A DNA stretch of 61,058 nt, taken from NCBI GenBank assembly GCA_964553745.1, contig CAZKLD010000011.1, positions 1 to 61,058 on the forward strand. Reading direction: 5' to 3'. A program made the translations under genes and the position numbers. The stretch comes from STC-113 sp964553745. Lineage in GTDB: Bacteria; Patescibacteriota; Gracilibacteria; BD1-5; UBA2023. The notes under the pieces are model-generated. The model was not told where the DNA came from and made no database searches. It worked only from the letters and a program-made list of their open reading frames with translations. This document shows, piece after piece, positions 43,132 to 54,798 of the stretch (its first letter is position 1; the number at the start of each line of letters is the position of its first letter).

Positions 43132-44103
43132 ATGGAAAAATTAGATGAAATAATCTGAATGCTATGAAAAGATTTTGATGCGTTGGCGATTGAATTATGA
43201 CATTCTCCGGATGGTGCAAGAGAGATCATAAACAGTACGATAGAGATGAATCAGAATAAAGCTACGGATGTCCTTAAAGGGGCACATCCATGAAAATATT
43301 TGCCAGATGCCCTTGTTGAAGCCCCAAAAGAATTGCTTACATTAGAGGCTCTCAAACTTGAATTTGAAATGAATATCTGAGTAGAAGTGGTTGAATTCGT
43401 AGAAACGCAATTCGCGCCTGACGGTAGATTATATTGAAAGGTCAAGCTTTTGAATATGTGAATAGTGCCATTCTATGATAAGCAGATTCTGGCGGATTTT
43501 ACCATAGAATATTGCGATTGGATAAAATGCTCTGAAGCATGATACGCGTATTGAGCGCTATGAATGAAGGATTGAAGAATCGTTCCATTCAAAATCAGCA
43601 GTAAAGTCAAGTATTACTTGCTACAAGTGAAGCAACTGCAGATAGATAATTGTGCTGATTTGGAAATACTATCCAATTGATTCATGAAATGAAAAATCAG
43701 AGATATGGGTGATTGGAAATGGTATGAATTCGAATGAGCTGAGATACTTGGCAGAGTCTCGAAATCGTCAGATATCATATTCAAGAGCAAGGATTCTGTT
43801 GCTGAAGAAATTAAATATGAATATTGAATTGAAGTCGATAAGAGCGACTTGAAAATTGCGGACAAGCTTTATAACTGTCCCATGTATTGAACGATCAGAC
43901 CAGTAAAATGATGAAAATTCCCTTATGTTTGATGAGTTTTATTCAAGGAGGTTGAATGACGCAGGATTGAACATGTTCACAGCATAGCTCAAGAACACCA
44001 TCATTTCACTTGCATGATTTCGATTTACTGATGAGGGGAAAGAGAAGCTATAATAGATAAGAAACTATGAAAATATGACATTTATTTCAACAAGTTCATA
44101 TAA
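43132..44103 (+). CDS. Tag + degenerate WYEF repeats (array paralogue 3)
   Basis: A 323-residue protein. Tag: LDEIIGMLGKDFDALAIELG followed by HSPDGAREII. The body holds about two diverged repeat units: a VEAPKELLTLEALKLEFEMN helix start, GIVPFYDKQ, a WKWYEFEGAEIL closing motif and a final unit that contains KFPYVGGVLFKEV. The last stretch is His-rich (IEHVHSIAQEHHHFTC), which might bind metal; this is speculation. The stop codon overlaps the next ATG (TAATG). Confidence 0.75.
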
Positions 44104-45467
44104 TGAATAAAGATAATATTTCTGACATAATCTGACTTCTTGGAAAAGGCTTCGATGAATTGGCTGGGGAATTATGACATTCTCCGGATTCGGCTAGAGA
44201 TACAGTAGATAAGGTAATAAGCTGACTTCAGACAAAAGTCTCAGGAGCTATTTCACCCATAGCCGGTACTGCAAAAACATCCGAATCAGACAATGCCCAA
44301 ATCATCTCTGAAATGGATTGGCGAGAACTGAAGACGCTCCTTGAGAATAAATATAAGGTAGCCATAAAACATTCTTCATTATGAAATATGCTTTATGGTG
44401 CGATATATTGAACCGTAATACTCGAAGATTGAAGATGTTTGCCATTCATGAATGAAACTATTTTTGAAAAAATATCTTGAAAAAATATAGATAATGCCAA
44501 GATCGATTTTGATTCAGATGATAAGATGCTGAAATGATTCCTGCAGACACAAGAAGACACTAAGAGCATAGGCTTCCATATTGTTGAAAAAGATTGAATT
44601 CTGCATATCGAGCCAGATGATTCGTTGAACGCCAAAAAGCCTTACAGCAATTGGCAGGAGTTAAGCAAGCTGATCGAAGATAAATACTCTATAGAGCCCA
44701 TTGCTGAGATAAGGCACAGCAGTAGCAAGTATTGAGAATTTTATTGAGCTATCCGCATACCATGAAATCCAGAACATATCATCCCTTTTTTGGGAGATGA
44801 GCTATTTTTCGAGTTTTGATGAAATAAGGTTTACAATTCTGACGACATTGATTTCAATTGAGTGAATCTGACTTGAAAAGTGCAGATGATCGATTGAGAA
44901 TGGTATGAGTTCGTCTGAACTAGCCTTATATCCAAATTCGTCTGAATTTGAGAAGAGAAGATTTATACCGATATGAGCATACTTGTCCACATCCTGAACA
45001 GCAAATATTGATTTAATGTCAAATGATGGAAAGATAAGGTCGATATGCCAAATTGATGCTTATCTTGAAAAGTCATGCTTGATGACTGTAAGTGGTACCA
45101 ATTCTGTTGAGATGAAATAACAAGCGGCACGCCCATTAATGCAGTAAAGCTTGCAAAATGATGGAGAGAGCTAAAAGAAAAGCTTGAAAAGAAGCATTCC
45201 TTAAAGATCATTGATTATGAATTATGAAATGCAGATTGACCTGGCATTTTCCCGATTTTCTGATGTATAGAGATTGAAGGCTGAATAATTGTACCGTTTG
45301 TGTGAGATGAGGCATTCTTCTTCCTCGATTGAGAAGAGATCATAAGTACAAAATACATAAAACCTCATCTTACTTTTTTGGAGTGCGATGTTCGAATGAG
45401 GTGATGAGAATATATAAAAGCAATTATAACAAAACACAATAATAGGTATTCAATTAAGAAAAAATAA
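44103..45467 (+). CDS. Tag + WYEF beta repeats (array paralogue 4)
   Basis: A 454-residue protein with tag ISDIIGLLGKGFDELAGELG, then HSPDSARDTV. Four units follow, with MDWRELKTLLENKYKVAIKH, SNWQELSKLIEDKYS and a GWRELKEKLEKKHSLKI helix start, ends such as GEWYEFVGTSL and KWYQFCGDEI, and the strand IIPFLGDELFFEF. It has the same fold as paralogue 1 and overlaps the preceding gene by 1 nt, which argues for coupled translation in fixed ratios. Confidence 0.78.
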
Positions 45468-45468
45468 T

Positions 45469-46857
45469 ATGAAAAATCAATCGCTTAACGACATAATATG
45501 ACTTCTCTGAAAAGACTTCGACGAACTTGCCGAGGAGTTATGACATACCCCTGATGACGCAAGGCAAGTTGTGGATGTCGCTCTGAACAGCAGCAGGAAG
45601 ACAGTTTGAATACTAGATTCTGAACCCAAGGAGCAAGTTGCGGCAAAAGAAGAAGTTGAAATTCCGTCTCTTGATTCTCTAATCGGATTCCTGAAATCTT
45701 CAAGCAATGAGGATATGAGGATCATTGCGAAGAAATTGGAAGAGACCTGAGATATCAATACTGATTTGACCGGCGTATTGTCTTATACGGATTGACCTCT
45801 GATTTTCTTGGCTTTAGAAATGGATGATATGCACTTGCTGGATCTTATATTAGCGGCAAAGCCTGATTTGAGCATAAAGAATTCAAATTTCCACAATGTC
45901 CTTATGGCAGCCATAACTAGCCAAACTTCGTATACATACAATGAATTCTTTTTTCTTATTGAGGTAATCAAGAAACTGGCAAAGGCCTGAATTAATATGA
46001 TGCAGATGGATGACGAATGAAAAAATGCCATGGAGATAATAAGGAATAAGTATTTTAAAAACAGCTATTGAAATAATGAAGTCGAGATGGTGTATAAGAT
46101 GGTTAATTATTGCATGCAGCATTATTGAGTCACAAGAAAACAGGATTTCACTCGCAAGGCGGTCGATGAACTCAAAAAATCAAGGCTGTCTGATTTGAGG
46201 GAATTTGCAAATCTCATAGAAACGACTTGAGATGTGAATGCGCTTAATCAACTTTGAGATACAGTCTTATCGACTCTGATATCAGAAAAGAAATATGACA
46301 TAATCGACTTATTATGCGAAGCATGAGCAAATCCGAATTTACCTCCGAATTCTAGTCCGATTGCTCAGCTTTTCTGACAAAGATGAGATGAGGAAAAAAC
46401 GATACACAACAAGTTAGTCAAACAAAATGAAAAGATCAAGTTTCTGCATACGGTTGCAGATGAACTGAAGAAGAGCACGCTTTATGCCGATGATTGAAAA
46501 CGCATGATTGAAAACTTTGATTTTGATGCTCGTGATCCTGCTTTATGATTGACTCCACTCATGAAAGTCACTAGAGATTGAGACATCAGGCTTATGCAAA
46601 TGTTGTGAGAAGCTTGAGCTCACACAGATTACATCGAAGAAAATTGATACACTACTCTTATGATTGCCGTAGCAACAGGCAAATTGGATGTTGTGAAGTG
46701 TGCTCTTGAAATTTCTTCAAGGGCTGATATCGATATTACGTGCTTCCAAGGAATCAATGCTGAAGATATTGCAAAAAAACTCTGATTTGCAGAAATTGCC
46801 TCTTTTATAGAGAGGCACGCCAGGGATTATGATAATGCAAATGAAATACCTTTTTAA
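45469..46857 (+). CDS. Tag + ankyrin repeats (array paralogue 5)
   Basis: A 462-residue protein that starts 1 nt after the previous stop (TAATATG). Tag: LNDIIGLLGKDFDELAEELG, then HTPDDARQVV, the best consensus example. From about residue 75 on there are ankyrin-like helix pairs (DGPLIFLALEMDDMHLLDLI, KKYDIIDLLCEAGANPN, LTPLMKVTRDGDIRLMQML, YTTLMIAVATGKLDVVKCAL). This is the first gene of the array in which ankyrin repeats replace the beta units entirely. Ankyrin repeats bind proteins, so a recognition role is likely. Confidence 0.82.
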
Positions 46858-46865
46858 TTAATCCT

Positions 46866-48293
46866 ATGAATTGACAAAGTCTAGATGACATACTTAAACA
46901 ATTGGAACGGCCGGTAGATGAGCTTGCTGGAGATATTTGAGTGAAGCCTCAGCATGTTGCAACTTTTATTGAGAACTCCATTGATGGGAGATTCTCAAAT
47001 ATTAAATGAAGCACCTCAAAGTGAACTGATGCTGCAATTGAAATGACTAGTCCTGACCTTGATGAGGTGAAATTCGCTCCCGGATTCGCTCGGTTGATTT
47101 CTATGCTTAAGGATGAGGCAGCTACTTCGCCTTGATATGATAAATTCATTGATATTCTTGTTTCTACAATGGATATAAATGCCTTATGATTATTCGAAAG
47201 TCCGCTTATTTATTATGCAGTACAATGCAAATGATCGGTTGATGATCCGAAGCTAATCATAGAGATACTTAATGCGGGAGCTAATCCTAACCTTATTGCC
47301 TCATGAGAAACTGCTCTGCACCTCGCTATAAAGAATTGATGCGAAAAAATAGCTTTAGAGCTTGTTAAGGCTGGCGCAAATCCTGCTATCTATGATTCAA
47401 GATGAAATTCTTGTTTCAGTCTAGCCAATGGCAAGCAGAATTTATTTAATATCCTTAAAAGCAGTAAGATATTGGCCTTTAATCGGCAAAATCTATGCGA
47501 CATTCTTGAAGCTAAATGATTTGAGAGCTGGTCAGCCAATATCGTATCAGAAGATGACATAGAGGCTCAGTTGTATTGAGAGTCCTGAATATATTGGTTT
47601 GCAAATAAGGATGAAGAAATAATAAAAGCATTCATAGCTTGTTGAGCTAATTTGAATTTCAAAAATGATAAAGAATTTACACCACTGATGAATGCCGCTA
47701 AGGCCTGAAAGTCAAAAATAGTGTCTGAACTTCTTTTGGCCTGAGCAGACAAATCCCTGCTCGATGAACAGTGAAAGACGGCACTCCTGCATGCTAAGCT
47801 GGCATGACACGATGATATAGTGAATATGCTGAGGAAAAATCCTGTCACAGACGATTTTCTCATATATCTGGAATCAAAATGAATGAGCGATATGGCTGAT
47901 GTGCTGAGGGTCGATAGAGATATCGATGCCTTTAGCGAGCTGGGCAATACCTTGCTTATCTTTGCCGCAATCGAATGAAATCTGAATCTGCTCAATGAAT
48001 GCAAGAAATTCTGAGCTGATTTCAATCTGAGGAATGGCAACTGAAGGACTGCCTTGTCATATGCTGTAGCAAAAGAACATATCGATGCGATAGAATTCCT
48101 TCTCGATAATTGAGCCGATCCGAATCAAGTTATGTCTTTTTGGGAAACCAGAAATACTCCTGGAGTAAAGGTTAGGGAATGCACTTGTTTAGATTTCACC
48201 ACGAATCAGATGATCATAAGGCTAATTAAAAATCACAAATCATATAAACGAAAATGATTCCTAGGGAAAATATTTAATCTGTTAAGTAGCTAA
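46866..48293 (+). CDS. Type B tag + ankyrin repeats (array paralogue 6)
   Basis: A 475-residue protein. Its tag is the second subtype: LDDILKQLERPVDELAGDIG, then VKPQHVATFIE, which keeps DDI and ELA but replaces GKDF by RPV. At least six ankyrin units follow, for example ETALHLAIKNGCEKIALELV with KAGANP, FTPLMNAAKAGKSKIVSELL with LAGADKS and RTALSYAVAKEHIDAIEFLL with DNGADPN. Most of the turn glycines (GADP, GANP) are TGA. The C-terminus ends in a basic, then hydrophobic tail. Confidence 0.85.
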
Positions 48294-48294
48294 T

Positions 48295-49149
48295 ATGAAT
48301 CCGAATTGACTCGATGATATAATCGCAGAACTATGAAAACCTCTTGAACAGCTTGAAGCTGAGAATAGAATTTCAGCGGCTGATGCAGCACAGTATCTGA
48401 AACAAGCTCCGCTTACCGTTGAGGATCAAGTTGAGCAGATTTTGATTCAGCCTTCATCCAAGGATAATCAAAGGATAGATGCAATTAAAAAATTGATTGA
48501 TGAATTTGATAGTTGCCACGACCCTCGCATGAAATTATTCAAGTGCCCCCTAGAACAGACTTGAAATCCTGATGAATGAAGAGATGGCGATTGAAACACA
48601 GCACTTATCTATGCTGCTGTTAAATGATATTTTTTATTCGTCAGGCTCCTTATATTGGCATGAGCAGATGTCAATGCAATCAACAGATTCAAAAAAACCG
48701 CATTGATCTGGTCTACGATTATGACTAATGTGAATTGTGTGGAGGTATTGATTGAGCATTGAGCTGATATATCAAAAAAAGACGATTTATATCAATCAGC
48801 GATTTCATATGCAGAAATCTGAAAAAATGCATGAGTATTTGATTTCAAAGATACTATGAAGTTGCTTGCTAAGGAACAGGAGCGCCAATCAAAGTTGAAT
48901 CTCCCCTATCTCAATAAGATTATTGCAGATTTGGGATTTGATCTCCAGATTAATAACAATCTTAATGAAAGAGATGAATATTGAAATACGCCGCTTCACT
49001 ATTTTGTGATGCATTCATCGTTTGATTTGGCAACAATCCTCATAGATTCATGAGCCGACAGAACACGCGTGAACTTCAATTGAGAAACTCCACATGACTT
49101 AGCATTGAAGATTTGAAATAAGCAAATTATCGAATTAACCAAATTTTAA
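48295..49149 (+). CDS. Type B tag + ankyrin repeats, short (array paralogue 7)
   Basis: The shortest array member at 284 residues. Tag: LDDIIAELGKPLEQLEAENR. Ankyrin units include NTALIYAAVKGYFLFVRLLI with LAGADVN, KTALIWSTIMTNVNCVEVLI with EHGADIS and NTPLHYFVMHSSFDLATILI with DSGADRT, a regular solenoid of about five repeats. Start follows the previous stop by 1 nt. Confidence 0.85.
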
Positions 49150-49150
49150 T

Positions 49151-50632
49151 ATGACAAATTCGTATGATGATATTTTAGGCCAGCTTTCCAGACCGGTTGA
49201 AGATCTGGCAAAAGAGGCATGAGTGGCTTCTGAGAATATCTGAGTGTTCGTCGATGATGTCCTGACAAACAAATCGGCTTCACTTGTAGAAGATACCAGA
49301 TTATGAGCTCTCTCTGCAGTGGATGATGCATTTAAAAATTTTGAGTTCGATTTCCTCACCTTAGATGATATCGCGGATAAGCTGTGCGCTTCATGACAGG
49401 TTTGATTCAAGAAGTATTGAGACCTGATCAGAAAGACTCAATTCATTGATGAACTTTCAGATTGAATGCCACTATTGAATTACATGGTCTATCATTCGGC
49501 ATCGAACGGAGATACGGCATTATTGGAAGAGATTCTTGCATTTTGAGCTAATCCCAATATTCCATTCAATGATGAGATGCCTTTGCATGTTGCTACACAA
49601 TATTCAAATTTAAATGTTGTAGAATTGCTTGTTAAATATTGAGCAGACCCGACTATAAGAAATGGGAGCTGACAATCTTCTTTGTTATTGGCTAAGGCTA
49701 ATTCTAACCCGAAATGACTAACTACAATGAGCTTATCGACAGCAAGATGACTTGTTCAGATTGAAAGTACGCTTAAATCAAGCGATATATATGTACAGAA
49801 GCATGAAACTCTGATAAACACACTGAAATCAAAAGGTATCGGAGGTATAGATTTGCTTCTTCTCATATCAAATGATATGGATGCAGAAATAAATTGAGAA
49901 CCATGAATAATCCATTTCTGATATAAAGATGAAGATGTGATGAAAGCGCTAATAGATTGCTGAGCTGATGTGAATGTCCGCAATCCTAAAAGTTGATGGA
50001 CACCATTGATGTATGCTGCACATAATTGAAATGTTAAAATTATAAAGATGCTACTGGATGCGAGAGCTGATTTGAGAGTGCAATGAAAACACGGGAGAAC
50101 GGCTTTAGACATTGCAAACTCACAATGAATTGAGGAAGTGAAGAGGATTATCCGTTTTGCAACAATAGATAAGAAATACTTTAAGGAATTATCTGATGCA
50201 TGATTTTCAACTAATTGAAATATCGTTAAGATGCTTGAGGACATAAATGCTCTTGATATGAATAATAACATCCTCCTTCAGATATTGAGCTGTTCAGATT
50301 ATCCGATATTGCTCCAAAAGTGCATTGATTATTGAGGAAGACTCGATTATAGAGAGGATGGCGGCATGTCATCTTTGATGCTTGCTGCGAGAATGGGGAA
50401 GAAAGAGAATGTAGAAATCCTCCTTAATGCTTGAGCAAATCCCAATCTTATTGTAGAGTGATGGATAAAACATCATTATAAGCATATGAAGAAGCCGATG
50501 CAAAGAGATTTGATGGATGCTGCGGACTTTGCCGAATTCAGCTGACACCCATCCCTTGCAAAACTGATACGCAGTTCTGAAAAATACTCTCGAGGTTCCT
50601 TGTTCGCAAAATTTAAAGAAATAATCAATTAA
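49151..50632 (+). CDS. Type B tag + ankyrin repeats (array paralogue 8)
   Basis: A 493-residue protein. Tag: YDDILGQLSRPVEDLAKEAG, then VASENIGVFVD. Two ankyrin blocks are visible, one around residues 120-190 (MPLHVATQYSNLNVVELLV, KYGADPTIRNG) and one around 265-345 (WTPLMYAAHNGNVKIIKMLL, RTALDIANSQGIEEVKRII), plus a final block (MSSLMLAARMGKKENVEILL, NAGANPN). It starts 1 nt after the previous stop. Confidence 0.85.
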
Positions 50633-50634
50633 TA

Positions 50635-52104
50635 ATGTCCAATTCAATCAATGACATATTATCTCAATTATCTAAGCCGATAGAAGAGCTTGCAAGGGAT
50701 GCGTGAATTTCTCCTGAATGAGTCAGCAGCTTTGTCGATTGAGTCACAAATGATAATATTCATCCGGTAATTTCTATGACTAAAGGCTCTTTCTGTGATA
50801 TATTGCCCTTTGCAGGACATTTATCATGAAATGCCGATTCGAGTCATTTTGAAGATCTGATTTCACATTTGAAATCAAGATGACTGACAATTCTATGCGA
50901 AGCGATCGAAAAAGAGAAAAATCCCGATGCGCTTTTGCCTGCATGATGCACATCTCTTCATTTCTCGTTTGTATTTCCGAATGATCTTACCTTAAGCAAA
51001 AAACTGCTTTTGGCTTGAGCAAATCCGAATATCTGTGGAGATTTCTCTAGAACCGCCCTCCATCTCTGAGTCTTAAGCTGAGATATTGAGCTAGTTGAGA
51101 TGATGCTTGAGAAGTGAGCAGAACCAAATGCCAGAGACTTGAAATGAGAAACACCGCTACATTATGCAATAGAAAAGAAAGATTCTAGGATGATTGAATT
51201 ACTGAAGAATTCTCTGAAATACAGATTATATTTAGGAGAGTTATATGAAGCATTTGAAACATCTCTGAATTTTGTTTCAGGAAAATGACATGAATATGTC
51301 ACAGTCATGCAGGCAGCCTGAGGCGACGTCGAAACAAAGCATTATTGAGATAATCTGATTTATAATTTCATATGACAGGATTTGAAATTAGTAAAAGCTC
51401 TTATTAAAGCCTGAGCAAGGATAGATCCATTAAGCATGAGTCATTTGACGCCTCTGATAAAGGCTGCTAAAGTCTGAGATTTGGCTGGAGCAAAATGTTT
51501 GCTTGAGGCTCACGCAAATATCCGCGCTATCGATACAGAATGACGTACGCCTTCACAGGTCGCAATGGATCATTGAAATCCGGAAATAGCAAAAGATATA
51601 AATTCGGTATTCATAAAATCGGAATTGCTAGATTCATTAAAGCAATTTTGATTCGAGCAGAATGCGGCAATGATTGAGTCATCAGGTGATTTGAATGCAA
51701 CCGAACAAGGAACCTGAGAGACTATTATTCATAAATTATCAAGCTCAAGCGAAAATTCCTGACTGCTAGAAAAATGTTTAGATTGCTGAGGGAATCCTAA
51801 TAATTCAGCACAAGCATTATTCGGCTCTCCGCTCATGATCGCTGCGGCTACATGAAATTATCTTTGAGCTGAAATACTCCTAAAAAAAGGAGCTGATCCG
51901 AATGTCACCACGATCAGGGAATGAATTATTTGGTGAATCAGTATTGTCGGCCCAGTAGATGCTGCTAAGATTGCAGATTTGGCCGGACACAAAAAACTGT
52001 CCAAGTTAATAAGGTCTGATAAATGATACATAAAGAAATGATTTATTTCCGATATTAAGAAATTATTCGGCCACAGTAGTTGAGATATATGATTAGAAAT
52101 GTAA
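50635..52104 (+). CDS. Type B tag + ankyrin repeats (array paralogue 9)
   Basis: A 489-residue protein. Tag: INDILSQLSKPIEELARDAG, then ISPEGVSSFVDG. Ankyrin repeats include RTALHLGVLSGDIELVEMML with EKGAEPN, ETPLHYAIEKKDSRMIELL, LTPLIKAAKVGDLAGAKCLL and GSPLMIAAATGNYLGAEILL with KKGADPN. It is separated from the previous gene by 2 nt. Confidence 0.85.
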
Positions 52105-52114
52105 TATTTGCAAC

Positions 52115-53323
52115 ATGGAAAAACAAACAATAGACGACATAACTAGGCTCTTATCTATGGAGATGGGTCAGTTGAACGAAGAGTTATGACATACTCCCGA
52201 GGAAGCTAGGGCTATTGTGAATTGAGTTATTGATTCAAGCAGGCCAACGCTTGCGAATTTGATAGTTGAGGTATCAGATGATGTAGAAAATACTTTGAAC
52301 CCCTCTGTATATTCAGTATCTGAATTACAAAATATCATAAGCGGCCTTCTTAAGATTTTGAATTCAGATAAATCAGAATGGGTCAATGATATTCTTGTGA
52401 ATAATGATTTGTTCTATGTAGACCAGGCTGGAAATAATATTCTGATTATCCTTGTTTCAGAATGAAATATTGATGCCGTAGAATATTTGACTCGATATCC
52501 ATTTGACTTTTTCCATAAGAATAAAAATGGCTACAATCTTTTTGATCTGGTTGAAATCCTCTCCTCAGATAATCAGCTTAATGAATCATATAAAAATAAT
52601 GTCAGACAGTGTTATAAGCTAATATATGATATAGTTGAATCTGCGCTAAGCATTGAATTTGTGCTTATGACATTAAAGAATTCTTCTAATTTTCATCAAT
52701 ATGAAGAGTTATACGAAAAAATTCTAATATCATCAAATATAAATGAGATAAATTGATTCGGCACCAATCTGCTTCAAAAGGCTTCTCTATTTTGAGATGT
52801 AAAAGTTGCAAAGGTTCTTGTGAATAATTGAATTGATGTTAGGCATGTCAATTGAAAATGAGAAACGGCAAAGAGCATTGCCGAATTAATTCTTCAATGA
52901 AGCAGATTCATAGAAGATTATGAAGAAATAATCAAAATCATCTCTGATGCTGAGAATATTTCTTTTAATGTTAAGCCAATATTGGATTACTTTGCTGATA
53001 ATAACAACAAAAACAGATGAACATATTCTCATTTCATGCATTTGCTGAAGAAGACCTGAAACATCGATGAGATAGATCCTGTATCCTGAAATACGCTATT
53101 GCATGTCGCAATATCTGCTTGGGATTTGCCCTTAATCAATGTCCTGCTTAAGAACAACGCTGATATATGAGTCAAAAATAACGATTGATTGAGTGCTGAA
53201 GATATAATAGTATCAAAATGACATCCATTTTTCTATAAATTCAATGAAATGCTAAAAGATAATAATAGGAGTAAGATTTTAAATCCAGTGAATATCCGCC
53301 CAAAACATTTAATAACCATGTAG
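52115..53323 (+). CDS. Type A tag + divergent ankyrin-like repeats (array paralogue 10)
   Basis: A 402-residue protein that returns to the type A tag (IDDITRLLSMEMGQLNEELG, HTPEEARAIV). The helical repeats are more diverged: NNILIILVSEGNIDAVEYLT, TNLLQKASLFGDVKVAKVLV with NNGIDVR, and NTLLHVAISAWDLPLINVLL with KNNADIG. It closes with TAG, separated from the next ATG by 1 nt (TAGTATG). Together with the next gene it forms a sub-pair with TRLLS in the tag. Confidence 0.8.
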
Positions 53324-53324
53324 T

Positions 53325-54791
53325 ATGACAAAAGAGAATCTAGATGACATAACACGATTGCTTTCGCTTGATTTTGATGAGCTTGCCTGAGTTTTGGGGC
53401 ATAGCCCTGGTGAAGCAAAAGCTATTGTTGATTCTGCAGTAACCTCTTCGCTTGCAGTCTGTGGCCTGGTGGATGATGTTTCCGGGAATGTAGACGATGT
53501 TATGGCCTCAATTTCATATAAATCAGACTACAGGAAAGAAGAGCTTATACTTATTGCCGCACCTCTCTTAAGCCTGCTGGAAGAAAATGTGAATTTTTCA
53601 TGGGTGGACAAGATACACGAATCGGAAAATCTATTCTGTACAGACGAAAATGGAAATGACATACTCATGGCGATGCTTATCGGATGAAACGTAGATGCTA
53701 TCGAATATCTTATAAAATTCCCTTTTTATTTTAATCATAAGAATAAAGAAGGTAAGACAATTGTAGATATTCTATATTCTTTGAAGAATAATCCATGATC
53801 GATACTTAATTCCGTTAAAGTTGGGATGTGTGCGGATATGATCGCCGAAAAGTTAGAGTCGGAGCCTACTTTTGAATTCATAGAGTTTCTAATATCGGGT
53901 TCACAATATAGCTGAGCCTACTCTGATATATTGGCAGGAGTAAGAAAAAGCTGAAATATGAATGAAACTGTAGCATGAAATACACTGCTTATCACTGCTT
54001 CTATGTATTGAGAATACAGGCTTGTGAAGGCATTGGTTAATTATTGATGTGATATCGGTTATGTCGGAAATTGATGAAAAACTGCTCTAGAACTTGCTCA
54101 GAAAATGGCTGAATCACGACCGGACACTGAGTGATATCGTGACATTGTAAATCTTCTGACTATCATGTCCAATCCATGAGCAAGCGAAGCTATCATGGAT
54201 TATCTTATTGAGTTTGCCGCCTCTTGCGGAGCGACTCCGAATCCTTATGCTCATTTCATGGGCCTTCTCAGCAAATCAGTCAATATCAATGTTGTTGATA
54301 CAAATACGTGAAATACTCTTCTGAATACAGCAATCCTGAATTGGAACGAGCCTCTTATGAAATTGCTCCTTAAGAATTGAGCAAGGACTGATATTAAGAA
54401 TATGGCTTGACTCGATTGCAAAGAGCTTGCAAAACTGAAATGAAATGTCTTTTATCAGAATTTTATGGTTGTATTAGGCGACGTTAAGAGGGAAGAAGAG
54501 AAGTTCAACAAAGCTTTGGATTTTCTCTCGAGTTCAGCGGATAGTGGCATTATCGATCAGTTGACATTCATAAGGCACTCTAAAGATCTCAATGCAAGGA
54601 ATTGATCATGAGACGCAATTCTCCATATTTTGGCTAAAAAATGAGATTTGAATTCATTTGAGACTATTTTTAAATTATGAGGAGACATATATATGCGGGA
54701 TAACAAACTTAATTCGATGTTTGATTGTGCAAGAGAATGAAAGAATATTAAACTTCTCGAGTTCATAGAGCAAAATTATATACCATTTTAA
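53325..54791 (+). CDS. Type A tag + divergent ankyrin-like repeats (array paralogue 11)
   Basis: A 488-residue protein, close relative of the previous one: tag LDDITRLLSLDFDELAGVLG, HSPGEAKAIV and the shared segment VDAIEYLIKFPFYFNHKNKE against VEYLTRYPFDFFHKNKN. Ankyrin-like units are NTLLITASMYGEYRLVKALV, NTLLNTAILNWNEPLMKLLL with KNGARTD and GDAILHILAKKGDLNSFETI. This is the clearest case of recent duplication within the array. Confidence 0.8.
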
Positions 54792-54798
54792 ATAGATT

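Noticed and set aside
49756..50271. 171-residue minus-strand frame
   Set aside because: Shadow of the ankyrin gene at 49151-50632; composition is Ser/Ile/Phe-rich without motif.
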